Of a DNA stretch of 7,700 bases, positions 1-5,360 are shown in pieces. The translations under genes were made by a program, and so were the position numbers. The DNA is from an uncultured Alistipes sp. (GTDB taxonomy: Bacteria; Bacteroidota; Bacteroidia; Bacteroidales; Rikenellaceae), in contig CATKXN010000131.1 in the NCBI GenBank assembly GCA_949840605.1, positions 1-7,700 of the forward strand, read 5' to 3'. The notes under the pieces were generated by a model. It saw only the letters and a list, made by a program, of their open reading frames with translations, was not told the DNA's origin and searched no databases. Every line of letters begins with the position of its first letter. The first letter of the stretch is position 1.

Positions 1-165
1 GTTGCCCCTAAGACAGGCGTCTTACGCCTGGGAGCAGAGATCGGATTCCGAAACGCTCTGGCCTGGGGTTGCCCCTAAGACAGGCGTCCTACGCCTGGGA
101 GCAGAGATTGGATTCCGAAACGCTCTGGCCTGCAGTTGCACTCTAAAACAGGCGTCTTACGCCTG
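1..165. repeat. 67-bp tandem repeat, two full units plus a partial third, each with a GC hairpin
   Basis: Units begin with GTTGC at 1, 68 and 135, so the period is exactly 67 bp. Units 1 and 2 differ at only about four positions. The third keeps only its first ~30 bases and has a 1-nt indel before it runs into the 3' end of the SRPBCC gene. Each unit holds the inverted repeat CAGGCGT / ACGCCTG with a 3-nt loop, at 14-30, 81-97 and 149-165; the loop is CTT, CCT and CTT respectively. Because 67 is not a multiple of three and the copies are read in different frames, the array is unlikely to be coding. The window opens exactly at a unit boundary, so the array may continue to the left. What is seen is the repeat and the hairpins; that they arose by duplication of the operon's terminator is inference. 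Confidence 0.9.
141..165 (-). terminator. Intrinsic terminator of the porX-tsaE-SRPBCC operon, overlapping the stop codon
   Basis: Read on the minus strand, CAGGCGT-AAG-ACGCCTG forms a 7-bp GC-rich stem with a 3-nt loop and is followed at once by TTTTAGAG. The TAA stop of the SRPBCC gene (157-159) lies inside the stem-loop, so the terminator is partly built from coding sequence. The copies at 14-30 and 81-97 have the same stem, but TTTT is replaced by TCTTAGG, so as terminators they would be weaker. Confidence 0.7.
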
Positions 166-564
166 CTGCATGGCTTTGGCGATGCCTTCGGCGATCTGGT
201 CGATGGCGCCCTGCAATTTGCCGCCGACCATCATCTTCATCATCATGTTCAGTTCGATGTGCAGGACCAGCCGCATGCGCGTGTCGGTGTCCGATACCTT
301 GTGCAGCTGAATCCAGAAGGCGAAATCCATCGGAAGACCCCCTTCGCCGCCCACGATCTTGACGTGTTTGGGCGCCTCGCGCTCCTCCATGCGGAGTTTG
401 ACGGTGAAGCCCTTGGCTTTGAACGAGCAGGTGTCTTCGGTGGCCTGCCACTCCTCGACCCGGTCGGCGAGCGCCGGCGTGAGGTTGTCGAAACGGCTGA
501 TGACGGCGTAAATCTGTTCTGCGGGACGCAGGATTCGGTGTTGTTTCGAAATGTACTCTTGCAT
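157..564 (-). CDS. SRPBCC / START-like domain protein (small helix-grip-fold protein)
   Basis: A complete 135-residue protein with ATG at 564 and TAA at 157. I recognise the general pattern of the SRPBCC (START/Bet v1, polyketide-cyclase-like) fold. A short first beta strand (residues ~1-10) leads into the helical PAEQIYAVISRFDNL (~14-28). Alternating hydrophobic strands follow, including CSFKAKGFTVKLRMEE (~46-61), HVKIVGGEG (~67-75), FAFWIQLHKV (~81-90) and TRMRLVLHIEL (~95-105). A long amphipathic C-terminal helix (~115-134) ends in AMQQA. The family binds hydrophobic ligands or acts as lyase/cyclase or chaperone-like proteins; no specific ligand can be read here. A Met-rich patch, NMMMKMM, sits at 106-112 just before the last helix. 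There is no signal peptide or membrane segment, so it is probably cytoplasmic. It is the last gene of the operon, 31 bp after tsaE, with no Shine-Dalgarno sequence, as usual for Bacteroidetes. The fold call is fairly secure; the function is unknown. Confidence 0.85.
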   Translation of the reverse strand: MQEYISKQHRILRPAEQIYAVISRFDNLTPALADRVEEWQATEDTCSFKAKGFTVKLRMEEREAPKHVKIVGGEGGLPMDFAFWIQLHKVSDTDTRMRLVLHIELNMMMKMMVGGKLQGAIDQIAEGIAKAMQQA

Positions 565-595
565 TTTTAAGGTTTGTGACGGGTGGTACGGGGTG

Positions 596-1012
596 TTAAT
601 CGATCTCGAAGGTGCGTGCCGTGTCGCTGTCGACCGTGATGCGCACCGTCATCACGTTGTCGGGCAGCAGCGGTTCGATCTTCTCGGGCCACTCCACCAG
701 GCAGAGGTCCCCCGAATAGAAATACTCTTCGTATCCGAAGTCGAACGCCTCGCGCAGGTCGTCGATCCGGTAGAAGTCGAAATGGTGGATGCGGCGGTTG
801 CCGTCGCCCTTGTACTGGTTGACGATGGCGAACGTAGGGCTCGTGACGGTGTCTCGGGCCCCGAGTTCGGCCGCGATTTCGCGGATGAGCGTGGTCTTGC
901 CGGCGCCCATCCCGCCGCGGAAGGCGACCACCGTGCGGCGGCCCAGCGAGCGGATGACCGCCTCGGCGACCTGCGGGAGTTCGTCCTGCGAGGTGATGTG
1001 GATGGTTCTCAT
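596..1012 (-). CDS. tsaE: tRNA threonylcarbamoyladenosine biosynthesis ATPase TsaE
   Basis: A 138-residue protein, the usual TsaE length. TsaE is the ATPase that works with TsaB and TsaD to make t6A at position 37 of ANN-decoding tRNAs in the cytoplasm. Visible motifs are the Walker A loop GGMGAGKTT (residues 33-41, catalytic-type K39), the switch-like TSPTF (57-61), HHFDFYR (76-82, a Mg-binding-type Asp at 79) and LVEWPEKI (105-112), all hallmarks of the family. The ATG at 1012 overlaps the TGA stop of porX in the sequence ATGA (1009-1012), which fixes the start and points to translational coupling. It lies between porX upstream and the SRPBCC gene downstream. It has no promoter of its own that I can see, so expression should follow the porX transcript. 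No truncation or missing motif is apparent. Confidence 0.96.
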   Translation of the reverse strand: MRTIHITSQDELPQVAEAVIRSLGRRTVVAFRGGMGAGKTTLIREIAAELGARDTVTSPTFAIVNQYKGDGNRRIHHFDFYRIDDLREAFDFGYEEYFYSGDLCLVEWPEKIEPLLPDNVMTVRITVDSDTARTFEID

Positions 1013-2562
1013 TTATTCTTGGGCTTTAGAACGATATACGGAACGATCATCTCCTCCATCGAGATGCCGCCGTGCTGGAACGTGTTGCGGTAGTAGCGGA
1101 TGTGGCGGTTGGCGTCGTTGTTGTAAACCAGGAAATCCGTGTTGTAGGCGAAGATGTAGCTCGACGTGAGGTTGCTCGACGGCAGCTGCACGTCCTCGGG
1201 TTTCAGAATCTCGTACACTTCGCGGGAGTTGTACGCCAGGTTGCGGCCCGTCTTGTAGCGCAGGTTGGCCGAGGTCTCGCGGTCGCCCGTGACCTTCACG
1301 GGGTTGTCGACGCGGATGGTGCCGTGGTCCGAAGTGATGACCACCGTGTGGCCCCGCTCGGACAACAGGCGCAGGATGGTGTAGAGGTCCGAATGCTCGA
1401 ACCACGAGCGCGTCAGCGAGCGGAACGCCGCCTCGTCCTCGGTCAGTTCGCGGATGATGTCGGTTTCGGTGCGCGCGTGCGAGAGAATGTCGAGGAAGTT
1501 GTAGACGATCACCGAGAAATCGGCGTCGTAGACCTTTTGTATATTGTCCACCAGCTTGCGGCCCTGCTCCGGGCGCACGAGCTTGTCGAAGGAGAATTTC
1601 CACGACTTGCCGTTCTGGCTCATCAGCCGTTTCAGGAACTCCTCCTCGTACTGGTTCTTGCCGCCCTCCTCGTTGTCGTTGAGCCACTTGTTGGGCATCA
1701 GCTTGTCGATGGCCAGCGGCATCAGCCCCGCGAAGACCGCGTTGCGGGCGTATTGCGTGGCCGTGGGCAGGATGGCGCAGTAGAAATCGTCCTGCGCGAC
1801 GTCGTAGTAACCCCGCAGCAGCGACGAGATCGCCCGCCACTGGTCGTACCGGAAATTGTCGATCAGCAGCAGCGTGGTCTTGGGGTTTTCGTCTGCGACG
1901 GGGAATATCTTGGTGCGCATGAGCGTATGCGACATCACGGGGGTGTCGTCCGCACGTTTGTTGATCCAGTTGTAGTAGTTGCGGCGCACGAATTTGCAGA
2001 ACTCCTGGTTGGCCTCGGTCTTCTGGTAGGCCAGCACCTCCTTGATGCTCTGGTCGGTGGATTCGCCCAGCTCGATCTCCCAGTTGGCCAGCTTGCGGTA
2101 GAGCGAGCACCAGTCCTGGAACGTGTCGGCCATCTGCAGCGACGAGGAGATGCGTCCGAATTCCGAACGGTAGTCGGCGGTGGTCTGCTCGGTCACGAGC
2201 TGCTGCTGGTGGACGTTCTTTTTGATCGAGAGCAGCACCTGGTTGGGGTTGACGGGTTTGATGAGGTAGTCGGCGATCTTCGAACCGACGGCCTTGTCCA
2301 TGATGTTCTCCTCCTCGCTCTTGGTGACCATGATGACGGGGGTCGTGGGACGCACCTCCTTGATCTTGGGGAGGGTCTCGAGTCCCGTCATGCCGGGCAT
2401 CATCTCGTCGAGGATAATCAGGTCGTAGGAGCCTTCGGAGGCCATGTCGATGGCGTCGTATCCGTTGTTGCAGGTGTCCACCTCGTAGCCTTTTCCCTGC
2501 AGGAAGAGCACGTGGGGTTTCAGCAGTTCGACTTCGTCGTCGACCCAGAGTATTTTGACCAT
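1009..2562 (-). CDS. porX: PorX-type response regulator with C-terminal PglZ / alkaline phosphatase superfamily domain
   Basis: A 517-residue protein, close to the length of Porphyromonas gingivalis PorX. Residues 1-~120 are a CheY-like receiver: acidic pair D8/D9, phospho-acceptor D52 in LIILDEMMPGMTG, T80, and K102 in LIKP. A helical linker spans ~125-210. Residues ~225-515 are a PglZ-type metal-dependent phosphatase domain: LLLIDNFRYDQW (D235), LPTATQYAR (266-273, with Thr residues placed as possible nucleophile), DILSH (358-362), TSDHG (410-414) and HGGISMEEMIVP (497-508). These are the expected Asp/His/Thr metal ligands. In relatives PorX works with the kinase PorY and an ECF sigma factor to control type IX secretion genes, and the phosphatase domain has been reported to cleave small oligonucleotides. 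No partner kinase or secretion gene is in this window, so the pathway role is transferred by homology. It is first in its operon, behind a strong promoter. Confidence 0.93.
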   Translation of the reverse strand: MVKILWVDDEVELLKPHVLFLQGKGYEVDTCNNGYDAIDMASEGSYDLIILDEMMPGMTGLETLPKIKEVRPTTPVIMVTKSEEENIMDKAVGSKIADYLIKPVNPNQVLLSIKKNVHQQQLVTEQTTADYRSEFGRISSSLQMADTFQDWCSLYRKLANWEIELGESTDQSIKEVLAYQKTEANQEFCKFVRRNYYNWINKRADDTPVMSHTLMRTKIFPVADENPKTTLLLIDNFRYDQWRAISSLLRGYYDVAQDDFYCAILPTATQYARNAVFAGLMPLAIDKLMPNKWLNDNEEGGKNQYEEEFLKRLMSQNGKSWKFSFDKLVRPEQGRKLVDNIQKVYDADFSVIVYNFLDILSHARTETDIIRELTEDEAAFRSLTRSWFEHSDLYTILRLLSERGHTVVITSDHGTIRVDNPVKVTGDRETSANLRYKTGRNLAYNSREVYEILKPEDVQLPSSNLTSSYIFAYNTDFLVYNNDANRHIRYYRNTFQHGGISMEEMIVPYIVLKPKNK

Positions 2563-2584
2563 ACGGTTGTCGGAATTAGAATTG

Positions 2585-2615
2585 CAAAATTAACCATTTT
2601 ATTGTCAAACGCAAA
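2585..2615 (-). promoter_or_regulatory. Bacteroidetes-type promoter of the porX operon
   Basis: On the minus strand, a -33 TTTG (2612-2615) and a -7 TAATTTTG (2585-2592, an exact match to TAnnTTTG) are separated by exactly 19 bp, the consensus spacing for the Bacteroidetes primary sigma factor. The transcription start is expected near 2577-2580, which leaves a short leader of about 15-18 nt before the porX ATG at 2562. Confidence 0.8.
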
Positions 2616-2843
2616 ATACGCACGGTTTATTGGACGCGGGGAGATGTTTCTCTGTGGGTGTGATACTATGATATTGATATTCAGTATATTGCGTGCTCGG
2701 CGGGGCGTTCGGCCGCGGAGCCGATTAATAACCTGATGCAGAATATTTTAATTTTGGTCCGGGATTTGCCCGGTATTTGTTATCGTGTTGTAAGCGTGCC
2801 GACTACGGCGCCGCAGGAAAAAAATGAAAAAATAATGCGGTTT

Positions 2844-2875
2844 GTTGGCGGATATGTAAATAAAACGTATATTTG
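2844..2875 (+). promoter_or_regulatory. Likely promoter of the HU / small basic peptide operon
   Basis: TATATTTG at 2868-2875 matches the Bacteroidetes -7 consensus TAnnTTTG exactly. The -33 is imperfect: GTTG at 2844-2847 lies 20 bp upstream, while a perfect TTTG at 2841-2844 lies 23 bp upstream. The A-tracts at 2818-2836 directly precede it. A start near 2880-2883 would give a leader of about 36-39 nt before the ATG at 2919. Confidence 0.65.
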
Positions 2876-2918
2876 CAGTCCGAATTGAGGGGAACTTAAT
2901 TAATAAAACTATATAGAT

Positions 2919-3191
2919 ATGACAAAGGCAGATATCGTAAGCGAAATCGCTAAGAGCACCGGTGTTGAGAAGGTGCAGGTACAGGCTATCGTCGAGGCTT
3001 TCATGGAGAGCATCAAGACGTCGCTCACCCAGAAGAACAACGTGTATCTCCGCGGATTCGGCAGCTTCATCGTGAAGAAGCGCGCCAAGAAGGTTGCCCG
3101 CAACATCTCGAAGAACACGACGATCACCATCCCCGAACACAACATCCCCGCTTTCAAGCCCGCCAAGAGCTTCGCAGCGAAGGTGAAATAA
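2919..3191 (+). CDS. HU-family DNA-binding protein
   Basis: A complete 90-residue protein, the standard HU length. HU is a dimeric nucleoid protein that bends and wraps DNA. The N-terminal two-helix dimerisation region starts MTKADIVSEIAKSTGV and runs to ~40. The LRGFGSF turn is at 44-50. The two beta arms follow, with RNISKNTTITIPEH at 61-74, and the C-terminal helix NIPAFKPAKSF at 75-85. The arm tip, RNP in Escherichia coli HU, reads RNI here, so the residue that normally intercalates DNA (Pro63) is Ile63. The ATG at 2919 is supported by exact family length and by an A/T-rich leader. A purine stretch GAGGGGAA (2887-2894) lies too far upstream to serve as a Shine-Dalgarno. The small basic peptide gene follows 37 bp later before one shared terminator, so the two are probably co-transcribed. 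Several HU paralogues are common in Bacteroidales, so I give no specific gene symbol. Confidence 0.97.
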   Translation: MTKADIVSEIAKSTGVEKVQVQAIVEAFMESIKTSLTQKNNVYLRGFGSFIVKKRAKKVARNISKNTTITIPEHNIPAFKPAKSFAAKVK

Positions 3192-3228
3192 TTCACGATA
3201 AATAAAGAACCTCTAAAAACTAAGGACT

Positions 3229-3318
3229 ATGCCAAACGGAAAGAAGCATAAGCGTCACAAGATGGCTACCCACAAGCGGAAAAAACGTCTTCGCAAGAAC
3301 CGTCATAAGAAAAAGTAG
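3229..3318 (+). CDS. 29-aa very basic peptide, AURKAIP1/COX24 (mS38/bS22-like) motif, probable small ribosomal protein
   Basis: A 29-codon gene with ATG at 3229 and TAG at 3316-3318. About two thirds of its residues are Lys, Arg or His, and none is acidic. The core KRHKMATHKRKKRLRKNR matches the short pattern of the AURKAIP1/COX24 C-terminal domain as I remember it: R/K-R/K-x-K-M-x-x-H-K-x-K/R-K, then R-x-R and more basic residues. That domain defines mitochondrial small-subunit protein mS38 and the mycobacterial bS22 peptide. I infer an RNA-binding peptide of the small ribosomal subunit. It follows HU by 37 bp and precedes a strong terminator by about 30 bp, so it belongs to the HU transcript. 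An AAGGA lies at 3222-3226, only 2 nt from the ATG, which is too close for normal Shine-Dalgarno spacing. It is too short for standard gene callers. The coding call rests on codon integrity, composition and motif fit. Confidence 0.82.
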   Translation: MPNGKKHKRHKMATHKRKKRLRKNRHKKK

Positions 3319-3323
3319 CAGGG

Positions 3324-3339
3324 TAGCACCTTTGTGCTA
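3324..3339 (+). other. Small perfect hairpin in the 3' UTR of the HU operon
   Basis: TAGCAC-CTTT-GTGCTA forms a perfect 6-bp stem with a 4-nt loop, 5 nt after the small peptide's stop codon and 9 nt before the main terminator stem. It has no T-tract of its own. It may protect the 3' end or pause polymerase; that role is a guess. Confidence 0.5.
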
Positions 3340-3348
3340 GACGATAGA

Positions 3349-3393
3349 TAAAGCTAAAGGGACCCAGGGTTCTTTTAGCTTTACCTGTTTTTT
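3349..3393 (+). terminator. Strong intrinsic terminator of the HU / small peptide operon
   Basis: A 16-bp stem (3349-3364 pairing with 3368-3383, two G-U pairs, loop CAG) is followed by CCTG and a run of six T (3388-3393). The stem starts TAAAGCTAAAGG and returns as TTCTTTTAGCTTTA. It isolates the HU transcript from the RNase gene downstream. Confidence 0.9.
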
Positions 3394-3582
3394 CGGGATT
3401 TTCAGTTTTCAGGGTATTTTCCGTGTCCGCGACGCCCTCCGGACGCTTCCCGATACCCGCCCCGGCCGGAATTTCCGGCTTCCATTTTTCCCATTGGAGT
3501 TCGCCGCCACTTCATGCCAAAATGCGGTCCAGTACTAATTTCACACTCCGCGCCCGGACTCCCGGCGCGCGACACACGATAG

Positions 3583-5139
3583 ATGAACAGAGAATTAATC
3601 GTTAACGTAAACCCGACCGAGATATCCATCGCGCTGTGCGAGGACAAGGTCCTCGTCGAGCTCAACAAGGAGCAGTGCCAGACGGGATTCGCCGTGGGGG
3701 ACATCTACTTCGGGAAGGTGCGCAAGATCATGCCGGGTCTGAACGCGGCATTCGTCAACATAGGACACGAAAAGGATGCTTTCATCCACTACCTCGACCT
3801 GGGGACGCAGTTCCCCTCGCTGCAGAAGCTCGTCGCCTCGCAGCAGCCCGGAAAACGGGGCCTGCGGGTCGAGGGGATGAAACTCGAACCGCCCGTCGAG
3901 AAGACCGGGAAGATCGGCGAATACCTCCAGGTGGGGCAGCAGATCATGGTTCAGGTGGCCAAGGAGGCCATTTCGACCAAGGGCCCGCGCCTGACGGCCG
4001 ACATTTCGCTGGCCGGACGCAACGTGGTGCTGGTGCCTTTCACCTCGAAGGTGTTCCTCTCGCAGAAAATCCGTTCGGCGGACGAGAAGAAGCGTCTGAA
4101 ACGCATCGCTGCGGCGGTGCTGCCGAAGAATTTCGGCGTCATCATCCGCACGGCGGCCATGGAGGCCAAGGACGAGGACATCGAGCACGACATCCAGACC
4201 CAGATCGACCGCTGGCGCAAGACCTGCGCGGCGATCAAGAAGAACGCGGCGTCGGCTCCGGCGCAGCTGATGAGCGAGATGAACCGCGCCAACACGATCA
4301 TCCGCGACTCGCTGAACGGCTCCTTTTCGCAGATCGCCGTCGACGACGAGGCGATGTTCAACGACATCCGCAGCTACATCCGGCAGATCGATCCCGAGAA
4401 GGAGAAGATCGTCAAGCTGTACCGGGGCAACGTGCCCATTTTCGACAACTTCGACATCTCGAAGCAGATCAAGTCGCTGTTCGCCAAGTACGTGTCGCTG
4501 AAGCGCGGCGCCTACCTCATCATCGAGCATACGGAGGCCATGAACGTCATCGACGTCAACTCGGGCAACCGCACCAAGGCCGAGGACAACCAGGAGCAGA
4601 CCGCGATGGACGTGAATCTCGCCGCGGCGAAGGAGATCGCCCGGCAGCTGCGCCTGCGCGACCTCGGGGGAATCGTCATCATCGACTTCATCGACCTGCA
4701 CAAGGCGCAGAACAAGCAGGCGCTGTTCGACGAGATGGTCAAGCTGATGTCCACCGACAAGGCAAAGCACACGGTGCTGCCGCTGACGAAATTCGGCCTG
4801 ATGCAGATCACCCGCCAGCGGGTGCGTCCGGTGGCCGTGGAGAGCGTTTCGGACGTCTGCCCGACGTGCAACGGCACGGGCAAGATCGAACCTACGGTGC
4901 TGCTGGACAAGAAGATCGAGAATCAGATCTCGTTCCTCACGCAGGACCGCGGGCAGAAATTCATCAAACTGGTCGTGAGCCCCTATGTGGCGGCCTTCCT
5001 CCGGAAGGGATTCTGGTCGCTGCGCCGCCGCTGGGAGTGGAAATACAAGGTGCGCCTCGAAATCGCCGAGGACCAGAGCGTCGGCATCGTGGAGGTGCAT
5101 TACCACGACAAAAAGGATAACGACCTGATTCAGAAATGA
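3583..5139 (+). CDS. rng: RNase E/G family endoribonuclease
   Basis: A complete 518-residue protein, near the length of E. coli RNase G (about 490) and without the long C-terminal scaffold of RNase E. It cleaves single-stranded RNA in mRNA decay and rRNA maturation. The N-terminus MNRELIVNVNPTEISIAL is typical of the family. An S1-like RNA-binding domain spans ~36-140, starting GDIYFGKVRKIMPGLNAAFVNIG and holding a basic insertion near 75-110. GPRLTADISLAGRNVVLVP (134-152) is the family signature. The catalytic metal site is visible as D324 in IDVNSGN and D368 in IIDFID. The zinc-link CPTC (C426, C429) in CPTCNGTGK supports dimerisation. The C-terminal RNase-H-like part contains PYVAAFLRKGF (467-477). 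The ATG at 3583 is the first start that keeps the family N-terminus. It stands alone, between a terminator and a 225-bp structured spacer. RNase E versus G is decided only by length. Confidence 0.96.
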   Translation: MNRELIVNVNPTEISIALCEDKVLVELNKEQCQTGFAVGDIYFGKVRKIMPGLNAAFVNIGHEKDAFIHYLDLGTQFPSLQKLVASQQPGKRGLRVEGMKLEPPVEKTGKIGEYLQVGQQIMVQVAKEAISTKGPRLTADISLAGRNVVLVPFTSKVFLSQKIRSADEKKRLKRIAAAVLPKNFGVIIRTAAMEAKDEDIEHDIQTQIDRWRKTCAAIKKNAASAPAQLMSEMNRANTIIRDSLNGSFSQIAVDDEAMFNDIRSYIRQIDPEKEKIVKLYRGNVPIFDNFDISKQIKSLFAKYVSLKRGAYLIIEHTEAMNVIDVNSGNRTKAEDNQEQTAMDVNLAAAKEIARQLRLRDLGGIVIIDFIDLHKAQNKQALFDEMVKLMSTDKAKHTVLPLTKFGLMQITRQRVRPVAVESVSDVCPTCNGTGKIEPTVLLDKKIENQISFLTQDRGQKFIKLVVSPYVAAFLRKGFWSLRRRWEWKYKVRLEIAEDQSVGIVEVHYHDKKDNDLIQK

Positions 5140-5183
5140 TTTTTTTGATTCTCGCGGGCGCCTTTCGAGCTTCCCTCGCCGTG

Positions 5184-5219
5184 CGAGACAGTCACATACG
5201 TCTGTATGCTCCTGCCTCG
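5184..5219 (+). repeat. Long imperfect hairpin 3' of the RNase E/G gene
   Basis: Paired blocks are CGAG (5184-5187) with CTCG (5216-5219), CAG (5189-5191) with CTG (5212-5214), and CATAC (5195-5199) with GTATG (5204-5208). The mismatched segments between them are equal in length on both sides, as in a real palindrome that has drifted. There is no T-tract after it on the plus strand. Confidence 0.6.
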
Positions 5220-5311
5220 TCCGGTTCATGAAACTCAAAATCTGCTCCGTGACAATCGAAAATCGAGGAGTGAAAAAGGGTAGAGAAGCAGCGGGGGAGG
5301 AGGGCTGAGGC

Positions 5312-5342
5312 TTTGGTTCCGCCCCTGCAAATTTTAATTCTT
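5312..5342 (+). promoter_or_regulatory. Weak candidate promoter of mfd
   Basis: TTTG at 5312-5315 and TAATTCTT at 5335-5342 are separated by exactly 19 bp. The -33 is perfect; the -7 has two mismatches to TAnnTTTG. A start near 5348 would leave a leader of about 17 nt, like that of porX. The -7 candidate lies in the first copy of the 14-bp duplication. Confidence 0.35.
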
Positions 5343-5360
5343 AATTTTTAATTCTTAATT
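5333..5360. repeat. Perfect 14-bp tandem duplication, A/T-rich, just upstream of mfd
   Basis: TTTAATTCTTAATT occurs twice without a gap (5333-5346 and 5347-5360), ending 4 nt before the mfd ATG. It forms almost the whole A/T-rich leader of an otherwise GC-rich gene, and could help keep the start site unstructured. Confidence 0.85.

Larger units (their letters stand above)
2563..2918. other. Divergent intergenic region between porX and the HU gene
   Basis: This 356-bp stretch has no convincing gene. The porX promoter lies at its left end and the HU promoter at its right end. Between them I see a pair of inverted ATACT/AGTAT arms 15 bp apart (2663-2667 and 2683-2687) around a doubled GATATT, which could be an operator but is weak. 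There is an exact -7-like TAATTTTG at 2749-2756 on the plus strand without a matching TTTG upstream. Hairpin CCGGG-ATTTG-CCCGG follows at 2759-2773, then hairpin GTGCCG-ACTA-CGGCGC at 2796-2811. A-tracts at 2818-2836 sit just upstream of the HU promoter and may act like an UP element. The rest shows no feature I can name. Confidence 0.6.
3319..3582 (+). other. Spacer between the HU operon and the RNase E/G gene, with a GC hairpin at the RNase start
   Basis: After the terminator the sequence has no gene. GCCGGA-ATT-TCCGGC at 3465-3479 is a perfect hairpin followed at 3485 by five T, a weak second terminator at best. TAATTTCA at 3536-3543 is the only -7-like box near the RNase gene, with two mismatches and no TTTG at the right distance, so the promoter is unresolved. 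CGCGCC (3549-3554) and GGCGCG (3564-3569) form a stem with a 9-nt loop, ending 13 nt before the RNase ATG, where it could affect ribosome access. Confidence 0.5.

Noticed and set aside
1..165. CRISPR array
   Set aside because: The units abut directly with no unique spacers, and only the hairpin part persists in the third copy.
2..310. 102-codon plus-strand frame over the left repeats
   Set aside because: It crosses the 67-bp units in changing frames and then runs antisense to the SRPBCC gene, so it is an accident of the repeat.
2690..2735. tRNA-like segment with a GTTCGG motif
   Set aside because: No acceptor stem, anticodon arm or D-arm can be paired around it.
1072..2736. 554-codon plus-strand frame and 365-codon minus-strand frame over porX
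   Set aside because: Shadows of porX, whose receiver and PglZ motifs are clear; the alternatives are Val/Leu/Arg-rich without recognisable domains.
2670..2738. 22-codon plus-strand frame starting ATGATATTG
   Set aside because: No start context, no motif, Arg-rich because of a GC-rich patch, and no downstream partner gene.
3465..3490. Second terminator (hairpin GCCGGA-ATT-TCCGGC plus T5)
   Set aside because: The T-run begins about five bases after the stem and is short; the strong terminator at 3349-3393 already ends the transcript.
3536..3543. RNase gene promoter -7 box TAATTTCA
   Set aside because: Two mismatches in the key TTTG part and no TTTG at 17-23 bp upstream, so not listed as a promoter.
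3595..5238. 547-codon minus-strand and 494-codon plus-strand frames over the RNase gene
   Set aside because: Both are out-of-frame shadows of the RNase E/G gene; their translations are biased repeats of Arg, Gly, Asp and Leu without a family motif.
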